Both the position numbers and the translations under genes were made by a program. DNA of 64,000 nt from Chlorokybus atmophyticus (Eukaryota > Streptophyta > Chlorokybophyceae > Chlorokybales > Chlorokybaceae), in assembly GCA_009103225.1 (NCBI GenBank), contig RHPI01002504.1, positions 1 to 64,000 of the forward strand, in the 5' to 3' direction. Shown one piece after another: positions 9,560-18,957 of this stretch (position 1 is the first letter of the stretch; each line of letters begins with the position of its first letter). Under the pieces are notes generated by a model. It had not been told where the DNA came from and did not search any database. It was given only the letters and a program-made list of their open reading frames with translations.

Positions 9560-11146
9560 ATGGCGAAGCGATGCTGCAAGTGAGTCACTGTACTACCTTT
9601 GCCCACCCTCTCTGTCTCTCTCTGTGCATGTGTGTGCGCACTTGAGCGTGTGCAACTTGCGCCGGTATGGTCTTAGTAATGGGCTTAGCGTGCACGCATG
9701 TGACTGCACGAGCTGGCTGGGGCATGAAGAGTTCTGTTACCTTCGCCCCACCTCATGGCAAGCATCTTATGATGAAATACTACCTTCAGGAACATACAGC
9801 TTGCCTGACATGTGTGACTGACTCTCCATGTGGTTCTGGTGTCGCAGTTTTGGCGTTTGCTTGGCTGACGTTCTGCTCTGCGCTGTTACCGCTGTTTTCA
9901 CCTTTGTCATTCCTGCTGCCGGGCAGAGCGCCATCTCTGCATGCGCTTCTGTATTAATCCAGGTAACCTGATGTTGTCATAGCACGAATGTGGGTGCGCC
10001 TTGAGGCATGAGTTCTCCTTTCATTTCCCCCCCACGGCGACCGTTTCCGCTATGTGTGTGCGAGGTTTTACAGATGGGTGTGAGTATGACATGTCCATTG
10101 TTTGTGTGCAGGGCGTCTACAACTCTATATCTTAGGGCAGTTCAAGCCAGAGTTATCAGACGTTCCAGACCACTGTATGCACTTGGGCAGATTCTTACAT
10201 GTTTCAACAGTATCAAAACGACTACAGCGCCAACAGCGCCAGCAGCACGGTGAAAAACATTGAAGCGACAGCGACCCAGTTCGGCGTTTGGAGTGCTAGC
10301 GCAGGCGCCAGCGCAAAAGAGTCGCACCTTTCATCCGACCAGTTCTCGCTATTTGTGAAGAACGTAGATGACTACAAGATACATGCCTGTTCTGCAGCCT
10401 CGTCTTCCGCATCGTCAAGCGCTGATCTTCAATACATTAGCAATTGGATCGATCCCAACGTCATCAATGCCTGGCAGTCCTGCGTTAGAAATTTCGCCAC
10501 TGGTACCACTATCCAGAGCACGACGGGTGTGGACGGCGACTCGTGGGCTCTTAACATTGTTTTCGATAGCACAGTGTCGGGCGCAACAGCCTCTCTCAAC
10601 GGCTACTCGGTCACACCTGCCAAGGCTGCTGTCTGCCTTCTCCACGGGCCCAAAGTCACGCCAAGCGCCAAACTGTCATTGACGTGGCCGTTGGCAACAT
10701 CTGTCACCTACAACGTCTATTGCGTTAGGAATGCGACGGGTCTAACTAGGGCCGTGGACGTGTTCATCTACACAAGTGCAGGTACGTGATAATTGTTGCC
10801 GTTGTGTTATGCCATACAATGACATCTTCTTTGTCATGTGTTGACTTGCTTTGCCATCTACACAGGGGGATACTATCACGCCATACTCTACAACGCCCCT
10901 GCCCCCCCGCAACTTTCTCAGCTTCAGGCGCTCGTCAACCAGCAAGGCGTTACGCTCAACAACAAGGTCGCAGGGCTGCAGGCGCTCGTCAACCAGCAAG
11001 GCGCCACGCTCAACAACAAGGTCTCTGAGCTGCAGACTCATGTGGACAGCTTTTACGACGAAGGAAAGCTTACTGCCTATGCCCTCGACCTGTACGCCTG
11101 GGACGACCCGGCTCAAACGATCAGATACATGATTCAAGCTGCTTAA
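9560..11146 (+). CDS. Membrane-anchored protein with 18-residue coiled-coil repeats, unknown
   Basis: Four exons with GT-AG introns join in phase: 9560-9579, 9848-9962, 10136-10781 and 10866-11146, giving about 353 residues. Exon 2 encodes a hydrophobic segment (LLCAVTAVFTFVIPAAG) suited to a signal anchor. Exon 3 encodes a Ser/Ala-rich region and a beta-rich region (GDSWALNIVFDSTVSGATASL). Exon 4 has an 18-residue unit twice (LVNQQG-TLNNKV) starting with LQA, likely a coiled coil. The TAA at 11144 sits in a frame that stays open to 11581 with plausible protein (YRIAYWTGSVDLQM), so a longer protein or premature stop is possible. Introns and lower GC set it apart from the flanking viral blocks. 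Family unknown. Confidence 0.6.
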
Positions 11147-11637
11147 GGGGGGGATCAGAACTTCTCTCCAAGTGTTTTCATCATAAGGGACATGATGGCC
11201 GTTGCCAGCAACTTGGATTACCGGATCGCATATTGGACTGGTTCTGTCGACCTGCAGATGGCGAAAGAGACGGACGGTACATTTCAAGGAGTGAATGCTG
11301 TGCAAGTAGCGCATGATGCTTGGAATGTGGCATCTAGCACCCAGCAGAGGTTGGCTTCCATCTACGACGGCTGGGCGCTCACTGCTGTCGCAATTCGCAG
11401 CACGAGCGGGCAATATTTTGGATCCGGAAACAATAATATGGTGATGTGGCAGGATGGCTGCGTCACCTCGTACGGTGCTGGAGGCCAGGCAGGGGGCATA
11501 ATAAGTAGACACAACAGTAGGAAAATGCCCCAAGCCTCCCTCTTGATGTGTCAGTATAGAGCATGTAGTCTGAGTGTGTGATCTATTACTCTGTGCATTT
11601 AGCAATAAGTCTGCTTATAGCGCTTGAATATCAATCA

Positions 11638-11838
11638 TGACGTGGGCGTTGCTATTTGGCGCATGGGTGCTGTCCAAGGTGTCTTTGTTGTTGGTTCCAT
11701 GCGTATCGTCGACCTTAGAAATAGCTCTGCACAATAAATGACGTGGGTAGTGTTGTTGGCGCACGGGTGTTGTCCAATGTGTTTTTTGGGTTCCACTGGA
11801 AGTATGTCGACCTTAGAAATAGTTCTACACAACCAATT
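11638..11838. repeat. Tandem duplication, unit about 101 bp, two diverged copies
   Basis: Both copies start TGACGTGGG and share TTGGCGCA.GGGTG.TGTCCAA.GTGT and GTCGACCTTAGAAATAG, at 11638 and 11739. They lie 3' of the intron-containing gene and before the second viral block. No coding sequence is seen; the stretch 11582-12100 otherwise holds nothing recognisable. Confidence 0.85.
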
Positions 11839-12109
11839 CAAAATTGAAATTGATGGAGGTTTTGTGTCTGCTAGCTGAAGCTTTATCAATTCTCTCCTTC
11901 TCAAACTGCTCTGTATCCCCCCTTGCTGAGTAAACTTTGTCGCGTACACATACTGAGAGCAGAACAAGCAGTAGTATAGGCGTTGCGTGTACAGTGATTG
12001 TGAGATATACCCGTATCGTTCATGTCAGTACGCACGCAAGGAATGTTTCTGCAATTGATAGTACATCGTCCCAACCACTATGTCCTGTTTCAAACAAGCG
12101 AAAAGCGAA

Positions 12110-12780
12110 TTAAGCGTCCTTGTACGCCTCCTCGAGCGTTTTGACCAGAATCTTAACGACGTCCGGCTGACTGCAGCCGTAAGCGCCGTTTGCGCCGTCT
12201 TCTCCCACTTGCTGTTCGGCTGCAGCGGGCTGCGCAGGCGCTGGAGACGCCAGAGCAGAATGCGGGCGGTTGAGATCGATGTCGAGTCGGGGTCGGAGAG
12301 CGGAAGCCGCGATGCGCACATCGCACATCTGCGTGACGCGCCTCAAGCACTGTACCTGGCGGCGATCGCCGGCGGCGCGGACAACAACGTACATCGCGCA
12401 AGCATCGCATCTGCGCGCCCCGTGCCACCTCGCCATCCCCATCCCGCGAGAATAGGATCCACCTGCGGGTCGCTCGCGAAGAACAGCCGCTTTCCGTGCG
12501 TCGGCCGCGGATCGAAGTAATCCTTCGACAGCCAGCCTTCCACCCCCCACTTCGACACCACAGCCACATACAGAGGCATGTCCTGAATGAATCGCAGCGT
12601 CACGTCGCCATCTGCGAGCTCCACCGTCGACTTGCGTCCCGCGCGACCGATCTCTAGGAGCTTCAAGCCGCCGCCGCCAGCTCCGCCCTCCGCCGCCGCC
12701 GCCGCCGCCGCCAGCGCTCGCTTGGGCGCCGCCCCGCCGCACGACTTCCTGGCGGTTCTCCTGATGATCGCCATCCTCAC
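12110..12780 (-). pseudogene. Unknown viral-block protein, one frameshift
   Basis: Read on the minus strand from ATG 12780: an Arg/Ala/Gly-rich start (AAAAAAAEGGAGGGG), then TVELADGDVTLRFIQDMP and WGVEGWLSKDYFDPRP. Near 12450 the sensible reading moves to the frame that ends at 12110 (YVVVRAAGDRRQVQCL, DVVKILVKTLEEAYKDA). About 220 residues in all. No family recognised. It opens the second GC-rich block and is divergent from the next gene (12865), with AT-rich sequence between them. Confidence 0.5.
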
Positions 12781-12864
12781 CGCCGCCCGCTGTCCAGGAC
12801 CATGAGTGTGCGTCGCTGACTTGGCATAAAATGCTGAGCCTTATACCACGATCTCGCGCATATC

Positions 12865-13953
12865 ATGGCAACGTTCGAAGATGTTCTCGTACCGCTGATT
12901 CACAACGCGCGCGCGCTGGGCCTGGAAGAAACCTCGGCCATAGCTTGCTGCAGCAAGTTCTGCCGTGACACGGTGGCCTCGATCCCCGCGAGAGTCCCCT
13001 CAGCAGTAACGGAATTGCCCCTCGAGATCGATCTGGACCACCCCGATCGATGCTCGAGATGCGACCATCCCTACGCGCTGTTCCAGTGGCCGTTCGAGGG
13101 ATCCGACTGCGGAGCCCGGCTGTGCTACGACTGCCTGCTCCCGCGAGCCTGGCCGAACGCGGAACTCGATGACGCGACCGCGCCCCCTCGTGCCACCAGG
13201 CTGCGCGTAATACCCCACACCAGCGCGGTCAGGCTGTTCGGTCTCGGTGGCGACACCAGGCTCGCTCCGTACGTGGTGCAGCGGTCGATGGGCGGACGCG
13301 TCTGCGGCGTCTACTACAGCCTGCGCGACGTGGTCGCCTTGGCCGTATCCAAAAGCGGATCGTTGCAGGCCGTGCGCAACAAGTTCCGCAGGCGCGAACT
13401 CAACCGGCAGCGCCGGCGCGAACTGCCCGCGCAGCGCTGCGCGCTCGCCAAGGCGGCGCTCGCGAGGGCGAAAGAAACGGACCCCTTCCTGTCGGAAGCC
13501 CTGTTTGAAGCGGCGGTCGAGGAGTACATCCGGAACGGCCGCGGCGGGACCAAGCGGCTGGCGGACAGCGCGGCGCGCTGCTCCGCGCTACACGCGGCGC
13601 TCGCCGCCCGCGGGCTGTGAGCGAGCCCTTACGAGTGGGCGTGCGTCTCGTACGTCAGCGGAGGCCTCCTCGCCCTGGATTGCGTCGTCGATAGCGTCGC
13701 CGCGCAGAACTTTTATTCCACGGAAACGGACTTCTCGTTGATCTTCGCCGACATGATAGAGCGAGAGCGCGGCCAACTACAGGCCGCGCACCACTTCGTG
13801 CAGCACGTCATGCTCGACGCTGACACTTACGCCAGGATCCACCGGCAGGCCCGCGCGGCCGCTGTCGACCGGTGGCTGCTGTGCGGCGGAGACCCGCGCG
13901 ACCTCCCGCCCGCAATCCGCGATGCTACATCGCCGCCACTGCCAGCGCGGTGA
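12865..13953 (+). pseudogene. Cys-rich viral-block protein with an in-frame TGA
   Basis: ATG 12865 opens a frame that meets TGA at 13618 after 251 codons but continues in the same frame to 13953 with clearly coding sequence (YEWACVSYVSGGLLALDCVV), for a total of about 361 residues. Features are an N-terminal helical part (EETSAIACCSKFCRDTV) that could be a degenerate F-box-like segment, a CSRCDHPYALFQW...CGARLCYDCL metal-binding-type cluster, and a very basic stretch (FRRRELNRQRRREL). The TGA could come from CGA or TGG by one transition. A TATA-like TTATACC precedes the start. Function unknown. Confidence 0.6.
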
Positions 13954-14173
13954 GGCCCGTGACGACGATCTTCGTGGCCTCCTCCCCCGCGGCCGCCATC
14001 GCGCGCTGCAGCAGGATGCACTCCACCGACGTGTGCGCGCGGAACATGCTGGCCACAAACCCCGACGCGCAGTAGGCGGCATGCATCCGCGTGGATGCGA
14101 ACCAGATCGAGTGCAGCACGACGTAGGTGATCGCCGCCGTCCCTATGGCCCCGCACGCCTCCCGCCACACCAT
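13925..14173 (-). CDS. Small predicted membrane protein
   Basis: 82 residues with hydrophobic stretches IGTAAITYVVLHSIWF and a C-terminal VVTGLTALAVAAM. It overlaps the 3' end of the preceding plus-strand gene by about 29 bp, convergent, as is common in compact viral genomes. No family recognised. Confidence 0.5.
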   Translation of the reverse strand: MVWREACGAIGTAAITYVVLHSIWFASTRMHAAYCASGFVASMFRAHTSVECILLQRAMAAAGEEATKIVVTGLTALAVAAM

Positions 14174-14238
14174 GCTCCCGGATTCCGCGCGCGCCCTTAC
14201 GTCGTCGCGCGAACAAAAGCGCGCGGACCGACATCATC

Positions 14239-14547
14239 ATGGAAGCGGCCGTCGCGGGGCTGCTGATGGTGGTGGTGGTGGCCGCCCTGCTGTCTTGCGT
14301 CGCGCGGTGCTGCGAATATTTCTCCCTGCCATGTCCGGCGAGCGAGCCGCTCCCACCGATCGTTCCCACGCACGACCTCGCCTGCGGCTCGCACGTCGTG
14401 GTGGTCAACCCCGACAGCAGCACCTGCGTCGGCGTGCTGAAGGACACTCATCAATCCACCGACTCGGCCGCGACCATGTCGAGCAGCCCCGACCCGTCCA
14501 GCAGCGCCTTGCCAACGGCGCCACCGGCGTCGACGGGAGCCCATTGA
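14239..14547 (+). CDS. Small type I/III membrane protein
   Basis: 102 residues. The N-terminal membrane segment is AVAGLLMVVVVAALLSCVA, followed by a Cys pair and a Ser/Pro/Thr-rich tail. Its 3' end overlaps the convergent histone-like gene by 97 bp. It probably encodes a virion or infection-membrane component; this is inferred from size and context only. Confidence 0.5.
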   Translation: MEAAVAGLLMVVVVAALLSCVARCCEYFSLPCPASEPLPPIVPTHDLACGSHVVVVNPDSSTCVGVLKDTHQSTDSAATMSSSPDPSSSALPTAPPASTGAH

Positions 14548-15047
14548 TCCCACTCGTCGTAAGCGGCGTTCATCCCCCGGCACAGCGCGCACTCGCACAT
14601 GCTGCACGCGAACGGAGGCGGTTTGGCCTCGTCGTCTGCCGGCTGCGATTCCAGAGACGCCCCCGTGTCCCGTCCGAGTTCTTGCTCTGACGGCGCGCGA
14701 CACCTGAACCTGAGTCCGTACAGCACGTCTTCCAGGTGGACGAAACCTCTCCCCGCGTGCGCGCTGTACTCCACGGCGTCTGCCAGAGCGGACGCCACGA
14801 TGGCTCGCACGGTGGTCGCGTACGCTTGGGCATCAAAGACTCCATGCACGATTTCAGGAGCGCTCAACGCTCGGCCGGAGCGCATGAACGCGTAATCCTC
14901 TCTCGGCCTGCACGCGGGCTCGGGCGGGCGCTCGCTATCCCAGAACACGGCGCACGTGTAGCCGCGGTTGGTGCGCAGGAGGACTAGCGACGAACTAAAC
15001 GATACCATCACGGCGTGCAACACGCGATCCTCGTCACCCATCATCAT
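14451..15047 (-). CDS. Histone-fold protein resembling histone H4
   Basis: 198 residues. The central stretch VRAIVASALADAVEYSAHAG, then VHLEDVLYGLRFRCR, follows the H4 pattern of helix 2, the Y-x-x-H-A turn, and the strand plus helix 3 pattern V-x-x-x-D-V-x-Y-A-L-x-R. An upstream helix (SAPEIVHGVFDAQAYATT) can serve as the rest of the fold. Unlike H4 there is a long N-terminal extension and a C-terminal Cys-rich tail (CSMCECALC). The alternatives are a TAF-type or archaeal-type histone fold. Intron-free and GC-rich like its neighbours, it is read as a viral chromatin protein; several giant viruses encode histones. Folding or DNA binding is inferred. Confidence 0.65.
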   Translation of the reverse strand: MMMGDEDRVLHAVMVSFSSSLVLLRTNRGYTCAVFWDSERPPEPACRPREDYAFMRSGRALSAPEIVHGVFDAQAYATTVRAIVASALADAVEYSAHAGRGFVHLEDVLYGLRFRCRAPSEQELGRDTGASLESQPADDEAKPPPFACSMCECALCRGMNAAYDEWDQWAPVDAGGAVGKALLDGSGLLDMVAAESVD

Positions 15048-15169
15048 TACGGTTAGCGCGAAATTTGCTTCAAAGCAGACGCGTGCTGCTGCTCATTGCA
15101 GCTGCTGTTCTTCGTGTGCGTCTATTCCCGAACAACTACATCTCGCCAACTTCACCTCCGTGCGCCCGG

Positions 15170-15364
15170 CGATGCTGCTCGACGCTCCTAAAATCAAAGG
15201 ATACGTTGATGGCGTACGACTGTCGTTGATTCCTCTTAGGAATCGACAGTGCTCGCAACATTGCGTTGCGGGCAATGCGAGATGCGGCCACGTCAGATAT
15301 GGCGTGCTCGTACTGCGTTCGTGTACAGGACTTCAATGCGATGTCCGTGAACGTTCAGGTTTGA
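15170..15364 (+). pseudogene. Possible short viral-block gene, frame-broken
   Basis: ATG 15170 gives LLDAPKIKGYVDGVRLSLIP. Near 15235 a second frame reads ARNIALRAMRDAATSD and CSYCVRVQDFNAMSVNVQV, ending at TGA 15362. The two halves would make a product of about 64 residues if one base were gained or lost at the palindromic CCTCTTAGG. Coding status is uncertain. Bases 15048-15169 show no other gene. Confidence 0.3.
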
Positions 15365-15390
15365 CGTATCGGGACACCGGCAAAACGATA

Positions 15391-15852
15391 TCACATGGCG
15401 GACGGCGGGACAACGATGGCCACCGGTGGAAGGGTGCCTATCAAGGGAGCGTCGACGGCAGAGATGGGGTACATGCCCAGTTCGGTCGTCAGCACCGGTT
15501 CGGGGCCTTCGGGCCGCGCCGTCGCGGCAGCCAGGTTGGGCAGTGGGTCGATGGCGATCGGCAGATCGGTTGGGGGCACCACCGCCGGCTGCTGCGGGAT
15601 CAGAGGCGCGTCGCCCGCGATGTCGCCGTACACGGGGGACGCCCCGGTATCTTCGATGCCGCTGTCGGGGGACAATGGTGCGTACCCGAGAAAGCCGCTC
15701 TTACCCTTGAAGAGGCCCCAGCCCGACATGATGCCCACGGCGAAGCCCAGGACGAAGGCCATCGCGATCCAGCCGAAAGTGCCCATGTTGAACATGGCGG
15801 ATGTGTCGCCCGTCCCATAACCGGCGGTGCCGTAATAATCCCTGTAGCCCAT
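15391..15852 (-). CDS. Predicted membrane protein with N-terminal Met-Gly
   Basis: 153 residues. It starts MGYRDYYG, has one membrane helix (GWIAMAFVLGFAVGIMSGWGL), then a Pro-rich soluble tail. The N-terminal Gly could be myristoylated, although the motif is not ideal. It is divergent from the gene at 15923, with 70 bp between the starts. Likely an envelope-type component; family unknown. Confidence 0.5.
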   Translation of the reverse strand: MGYRDYYGTAGYGTGDTSAMFNMGTFGWIAMAFVLGFAVGIMSGWGLFKGKSGFLGYAPLSPDSGIEDTGASPVYGDIAGDAPLIPQQPAVVPPTDLPIAIDPLPNLAAATARPEGPEPVLTTELGMYPISAVDAPLIGTLPPVAIVVPPSAM

Positions 15853-15922
15853 CGTTTGGTATGTTCGAAAGAAAAATAGCTGACGCTGGCGGGCGCCATA
15901 CCATTTTTCTCAGCCACTCGCA

Positions 15923-16300
15923 ATGGAGTTCCAGCGGCTGCGCTCCCGCTCCCGCTGGCGCAGGCTCAAGCGCATCCTCCGCGAGAGCTTCGTGGAGAGC
16001 GTAGTCGTTACGATGACCTTCGTCCTTATCTACTCGGTGAGCAACCACGACTCGAGCCGGACGCTCACCCTCTCGCGCCTGCCCCTGTTGCTGCTCATCT
16101 TCGTCATCATTAACGTCCTCATCAAGACGAGCTCCGCCACCGACAGCAAGTCACTGGTATTGGGCACGGTCAGCTCGCTGGGCAGCATGGCGATGTCGAA
16201 CCTGCTCTTAGTGCAAATATATATATTCTTGCGTACCGATACACGATGCAGCTGTGGCCCGAATCGACAACCGCGCGGGTGGCGATCGTCGCAGTTGTAG
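15923..16300 (+). CDS. Small basic multi-pass membrane protein
   Basis: 125 residues. An Arg-rich start (RLRSRSRWRRLKRILRE) is followed by hydrophobic segments VVVTMTFVLIYSV, LPLLLLIFVIINVLI and a third weaker one near MSNLLLVQIYIFL. The positive-inside rule puts the N-terminus in the cytosol. Its end overlaps the next gene start by 55 bp. The AT-rich AAATATATATATTC near its 3' end probably serves as promoter of that next gene. Confidence 0.5.
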   Translation: MEFQRLRSRSRWRRLKRILRESFVESVVVTMTFVLIYSVSNHDSSRTLTLSRLPLLLLIFVIINVLIKTSSATDSKSLVLGTVSSLGSMAMSNLLLVQIYIFLRTDTRCSCGPNRQPRGWRSSQL

Positions 16301-16581
16301 CGCTAGCGGTCTGCGCGTTCGTTCTCCACCGCATGGGCGGCTTCAAGTCGGCCTTCGGCAGCCGTACCACCCGCTGCCACCACGCCGTCGAGCAGGTGTG
16401 CAAGTACGCCTCCCTCGCGGAGGGCACTAGCCCCGACGACGGGTACGCCGATTGCATGGAAACTATCAATTCCCTCGGCCCCCTCAAGTGCGCGTTTGTT
16501 ACCGAACGGCTGGCGTCCTGTCTCGCCGATTTTGAGGGCTCGCCCGACCTAAACAAGCTCTACCAGTGCTCTCAAAAGTGA
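16246..16581 (+). CDS. Single-pass membrane protein with conserved-looking cysteines
   Basis: 111 residues. The N-terminal membrane helix VAIVAVVALAVCAFVL is followed by a soluble domain with seven Cys (CHHAVEQVCKYA, DCMETI, LKCAFV, SCLADF, YQCSQK), a pattern that suggests disulfides. It begins 35 bp after an AT-rich promoter-like tract. It looks like an intact gene in an otherwise broken region. Family unknown. Confidence 0.55.
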   Translation: MQLWPESTTARVAIVAVVALAVCAFVLHRMGGFKSAFGSRTTRCHHAVEQVCKYASLAEGTSPDDGYADCMETINSLGPLKCAFVTERLASCLADFEGSPDLNKLYQCSQK

Positions 16582-16590
16582 TCGGCAAGC

Positions 16591-17192
16591 CTACCTGACC
16601 GGCGGATACTGCGGGAGCTTCATCCTCTGTGCTTGATGCGCGAATGTGTTCAAGCACACGGTGGCTATCCCACCTAGCACGGCACCAACGACATCCGGGT
16701 TTGCATTCTCAACTATGAAGGTGAGGAATGGAGGTGACGTCCACCCCGAGCCAGCTTCGTCGGGCCGATGGCGCGGCGGCGATGGTATCTGCGCGGCGTC
16801 GTTGTGCGAACCTGACATCGTCGCGTTACACGTCATGTTGAATACCGTCTTATTCGCGTTGCGCAAGACTTCCGGCGTCAAGTGCTCGTTTGTAAACGTT
16901 CTTCCGTTATTGACTACTTGAACTGGTGTCGCCGCCAAGGTTATGATCTCGGGTAACTCGCTCCATTTGAGGGGAGGATTAGCGCCGTCTTGGCGCCTCA
17001 TGTGTATGCGGCTCGTTCCGTTACCGTCCTGGCGCACGCACTGCGCGAGGTTGCGGACGCCTGTCCCACCGCCATAAACACGTTCGATGGCATCTGGGCC
17101 AGCATGCTCTCGAAAGTTCCGTTTTGAAATATCGTATCACGGAACTCCGGATCGGATGTTGGCTTAACGACCTCTTCTCGGGGTGCGCCCAT
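16591..17192 (-). pseudogene. Predicted virion membrane protein with Met-Gly start, frame-broken
   Basis: On the minus strand from ATG 17192: MGAPREEVVKPTSDPEFRD, IFQNGTFESMLAQMPSNVF, then a frame change near 17045-17060 into the frame that ends at 16591 (CVRQDGNGTSRIH, WSELPEIITLAATPVQVV). A membrane helix (VVGAVLGGIATVCLNTF) lies near the C-terminus. Total length is about 200 residues. The Met-Gly start, N-glycosylation-type NGT/NKT/NMT sites and C-terminal anchor resemble virion envelope proteins of large DNA viruses. It may instead be the 3' part of the gene at 17021-18331. Confidence 0.45.
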
Positions 17193-18331
17193 ATGAATTG
17201 CATCAACATCACCGCCGTCGCCGTCGAAGCGACCATCACGTTGAGCATGCGCACGGTCTTGCGAGGAACTCTCGGGATCCGCCAGAACGGCCGTTGGCTA
17301 CGCCACGACTCCAGCTTTCTCAGGACCGGGCGGGCCACCATCGCCGAGGCGGTGATGAGCTGCAGCGGCACGTTCCCGGGAAGGCAATAGCACCATACCT
17401 GCCGGGCGGCTTCGTTTATGAGACGCCTCCAGGTAGCTACCGGCACCGGAATCGGCCCTACTGGCTGGGGCGGCGGGGGCGGCAGGGGCGGGATGACGAT
17501 CGGGACGGGCGTCGGGTACACCAGTTCCTCTTGTGTGGTGTGAAAGCTGTTGTTGCTGGTAGCGGTGTGGTAGCTGCTGGTGCTGCTGGAGGAGCTGCTG
17601 CTGCTGCTGCTGCTTGTATCCGAATCGCGCAACGGGTACGGCGGGGGCCACCACCACCATAGCGGAGGTTGTTGGCCCTGCATGTTCGGGACGTGCGCGG
17701 GGGGCACCGGGGGAAAGTTTACGGGGTAGACGGCGTTGGCAGCAGCAGCGGCCGCATTGCCTGACCCCAATCCCCCGTTGCGCGCGCCGCTCCCGGCGCC
17801 TGGAAGGCTGTTAGTCGGAGTGCCGTTGTTCAGATACCGCGCGCTGCAGTAGATCACGTAGACCCCGTGCGACGCGTGCGGGCCCCAGAACGCCCAGAGG
17901 TCCTTCGCGTACCGCTTTGAGGTTCGCAAACCTCCCGCCAGCCACGAGGCCAGGACCGCGATCGCCGCCCAGACCTGCCATCCGAACAGGACGAGCAGCA
18001 CCTGCGCCAGCCGCACCAGCAGGGGCGACGAGCGCTTATTCAACAACGCCGTGCTCAATCGCCGCAGAACGAACACCAGTTCCCTTGCGAATCGGCGCTG
18101 CATTGCCGGGGTGTTGGCGGTCGTAAGAGGAATCGCCAAGTTCCTCCGTTTCTCGCTGCAATAGCGCTTGAACGCTTCGTCCAGGAGACCTTCCGCCAGC
18201 CGGATCTCCCTGGGCCGCGCTGTCGCCATGCGCTTCTTGTTTGCTTGCGCGGCCATCACGCCCGTCAGCGCGGCCGCGGACACCGCGCCCACTACCGCAG
18301 CCACCGTCAAGGCTTTCGTCGAACTGAACAT
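17021..18331 (-). CDS. Large membrane protein with Pro/Ser-rich centre, unknown
   Basis: An open frame of 436 codons. It has an N-terminal hydrophobic segment (ALTVAAVVGAVSAAALTGVMAA), a second pair around LAQVLLVLFGWQVWAAIAVL, a low-complexity centre (Ser run from a CTG/AGC repeat, PPLPPPPPQP) and a C-terminal part with LNVMVASTATAVMLM. The last about 55 residues are Arg-rich and look out of frame, so the true reading probably switches near 17190 into the downstream segment. No family recognised. It is transcribed toward the gene at 16591. Confidence 0.5.
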   Translation of the reverse strand: MFSSTKALTVAAVVGAVSAAALTGVMAAQANKKRMATARPREIRLAEGLLDEAFKRYCSEKRRNLAIPLTTANTPAMQRRFARELVFVLRRLSTALLNKRSSPLLVRLAQVLLVLFGWQVWAAIAVLASWLAGGLRTSKRYAKDLWAFWGPHASHGVYVIYCSARYLNNGTPTNSLPGAGSGARNGGLGSGNAAAAAANAVYPVNFPPVPPAHVPNMQGQQPPLWWWWPPPYPLRDSDTSSSSSSSSSSSTSSYHTATSNNSFHTTQEELVYPTPVPIVIPPLPPPPPQPVGPIPVPVATWRRLINEAARQVWCYCLPGNVPLQLITASAMVARPVLRKLESWRSQRPFWRIPRVPRKTVRMLNVMVASTATAVMLMQFIWAHPEKRSLSQHPIRSSVIRYFKTELSRACWPRCHRTCLWRWDRRPQPRAVRAPGR

Positions 18332-18531
18332 TCCGGGACCGTTCTATATGGCCGGGGATGGCCTCGCGCGCAGCGATCGAACTGTACTCCTTGCCCTCTT
18401 GTTTCGCACAGCCGCCCCCCTGGCGGCCGCGAGCGTTCGCCACGTCGTCATGCTCGAACTCGAGAAAAGATTGTGTGCCGATGCCAATGCGCGCGATGCC
18501 TCGCACGCCGGCGGGATTTCAGCAGAGGTCG

Positions 18532-18957
18532 ATGTCGGGAAACCTTTTGGATTTGCGCGTGAATTCCGTCGTTAGGCTACGCGCCCTCGGGCTATCCCCG
18601 AAGCGCGAGTGGCGCGTGTAACGCATACTCGTCCGTCTCGGGTGGTTGCAGCAGGACTACAAGTACGAGGGGGCGCGGGAGGACCCCCAGCGGCAGAGGC
18701 GCCGCGCTCTGAGGGTGCGCGACCGCCGAGCGCTAGTCCGCGCCGGCCTCGTCGGGCCGCACCAGATAGTGCACCACTTCACGTTTGACGCACGAGACGC
18801 CGTGCGCATGCGCGGGATCAGCATCGTAAGTGCAGACTCGCACCAGCGGCACCACTCGCGGAAACATCTAATCGAAAAGCTCGGTGAGCTCATCGATCAC
18901 CGCCGGTCGGGCAGCCGCTCGTCGCCGCTGGACGCCATCGCCATAGCGTCCAGCTGA
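18532..18957 (+). pseudogene. Basic viral-block ORF with an in-frame TAA
   Basis: ATG 18532 reads SGNLLDLRVNSVVRLRALGL to TAA 18619. The same frame continues without another stop to 18957 (WLQQDYKYEGARED, HQIVHHFTFDARDAVRMRG, HLIEKLGELIDH). About 141 codons. The 3' end overlaps the convergent FCS-finger gene by 61 bp. No family recognised; coding status is moderately supported by the frame continuity. Confidence 0.4.

Noticed and set aside
15395-15879. Plus-strand frames opposite the membrane protein at 15391-15852
   Set aside because: Antisense of a convincing membrane protein; no hydrophobic or conserved features of their own.
17183-17662. Plus-strand frame opposite the large membrane protein
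   Set aside because: Antisense shadow; Gly/Ala/His-Arg-rich with no features.
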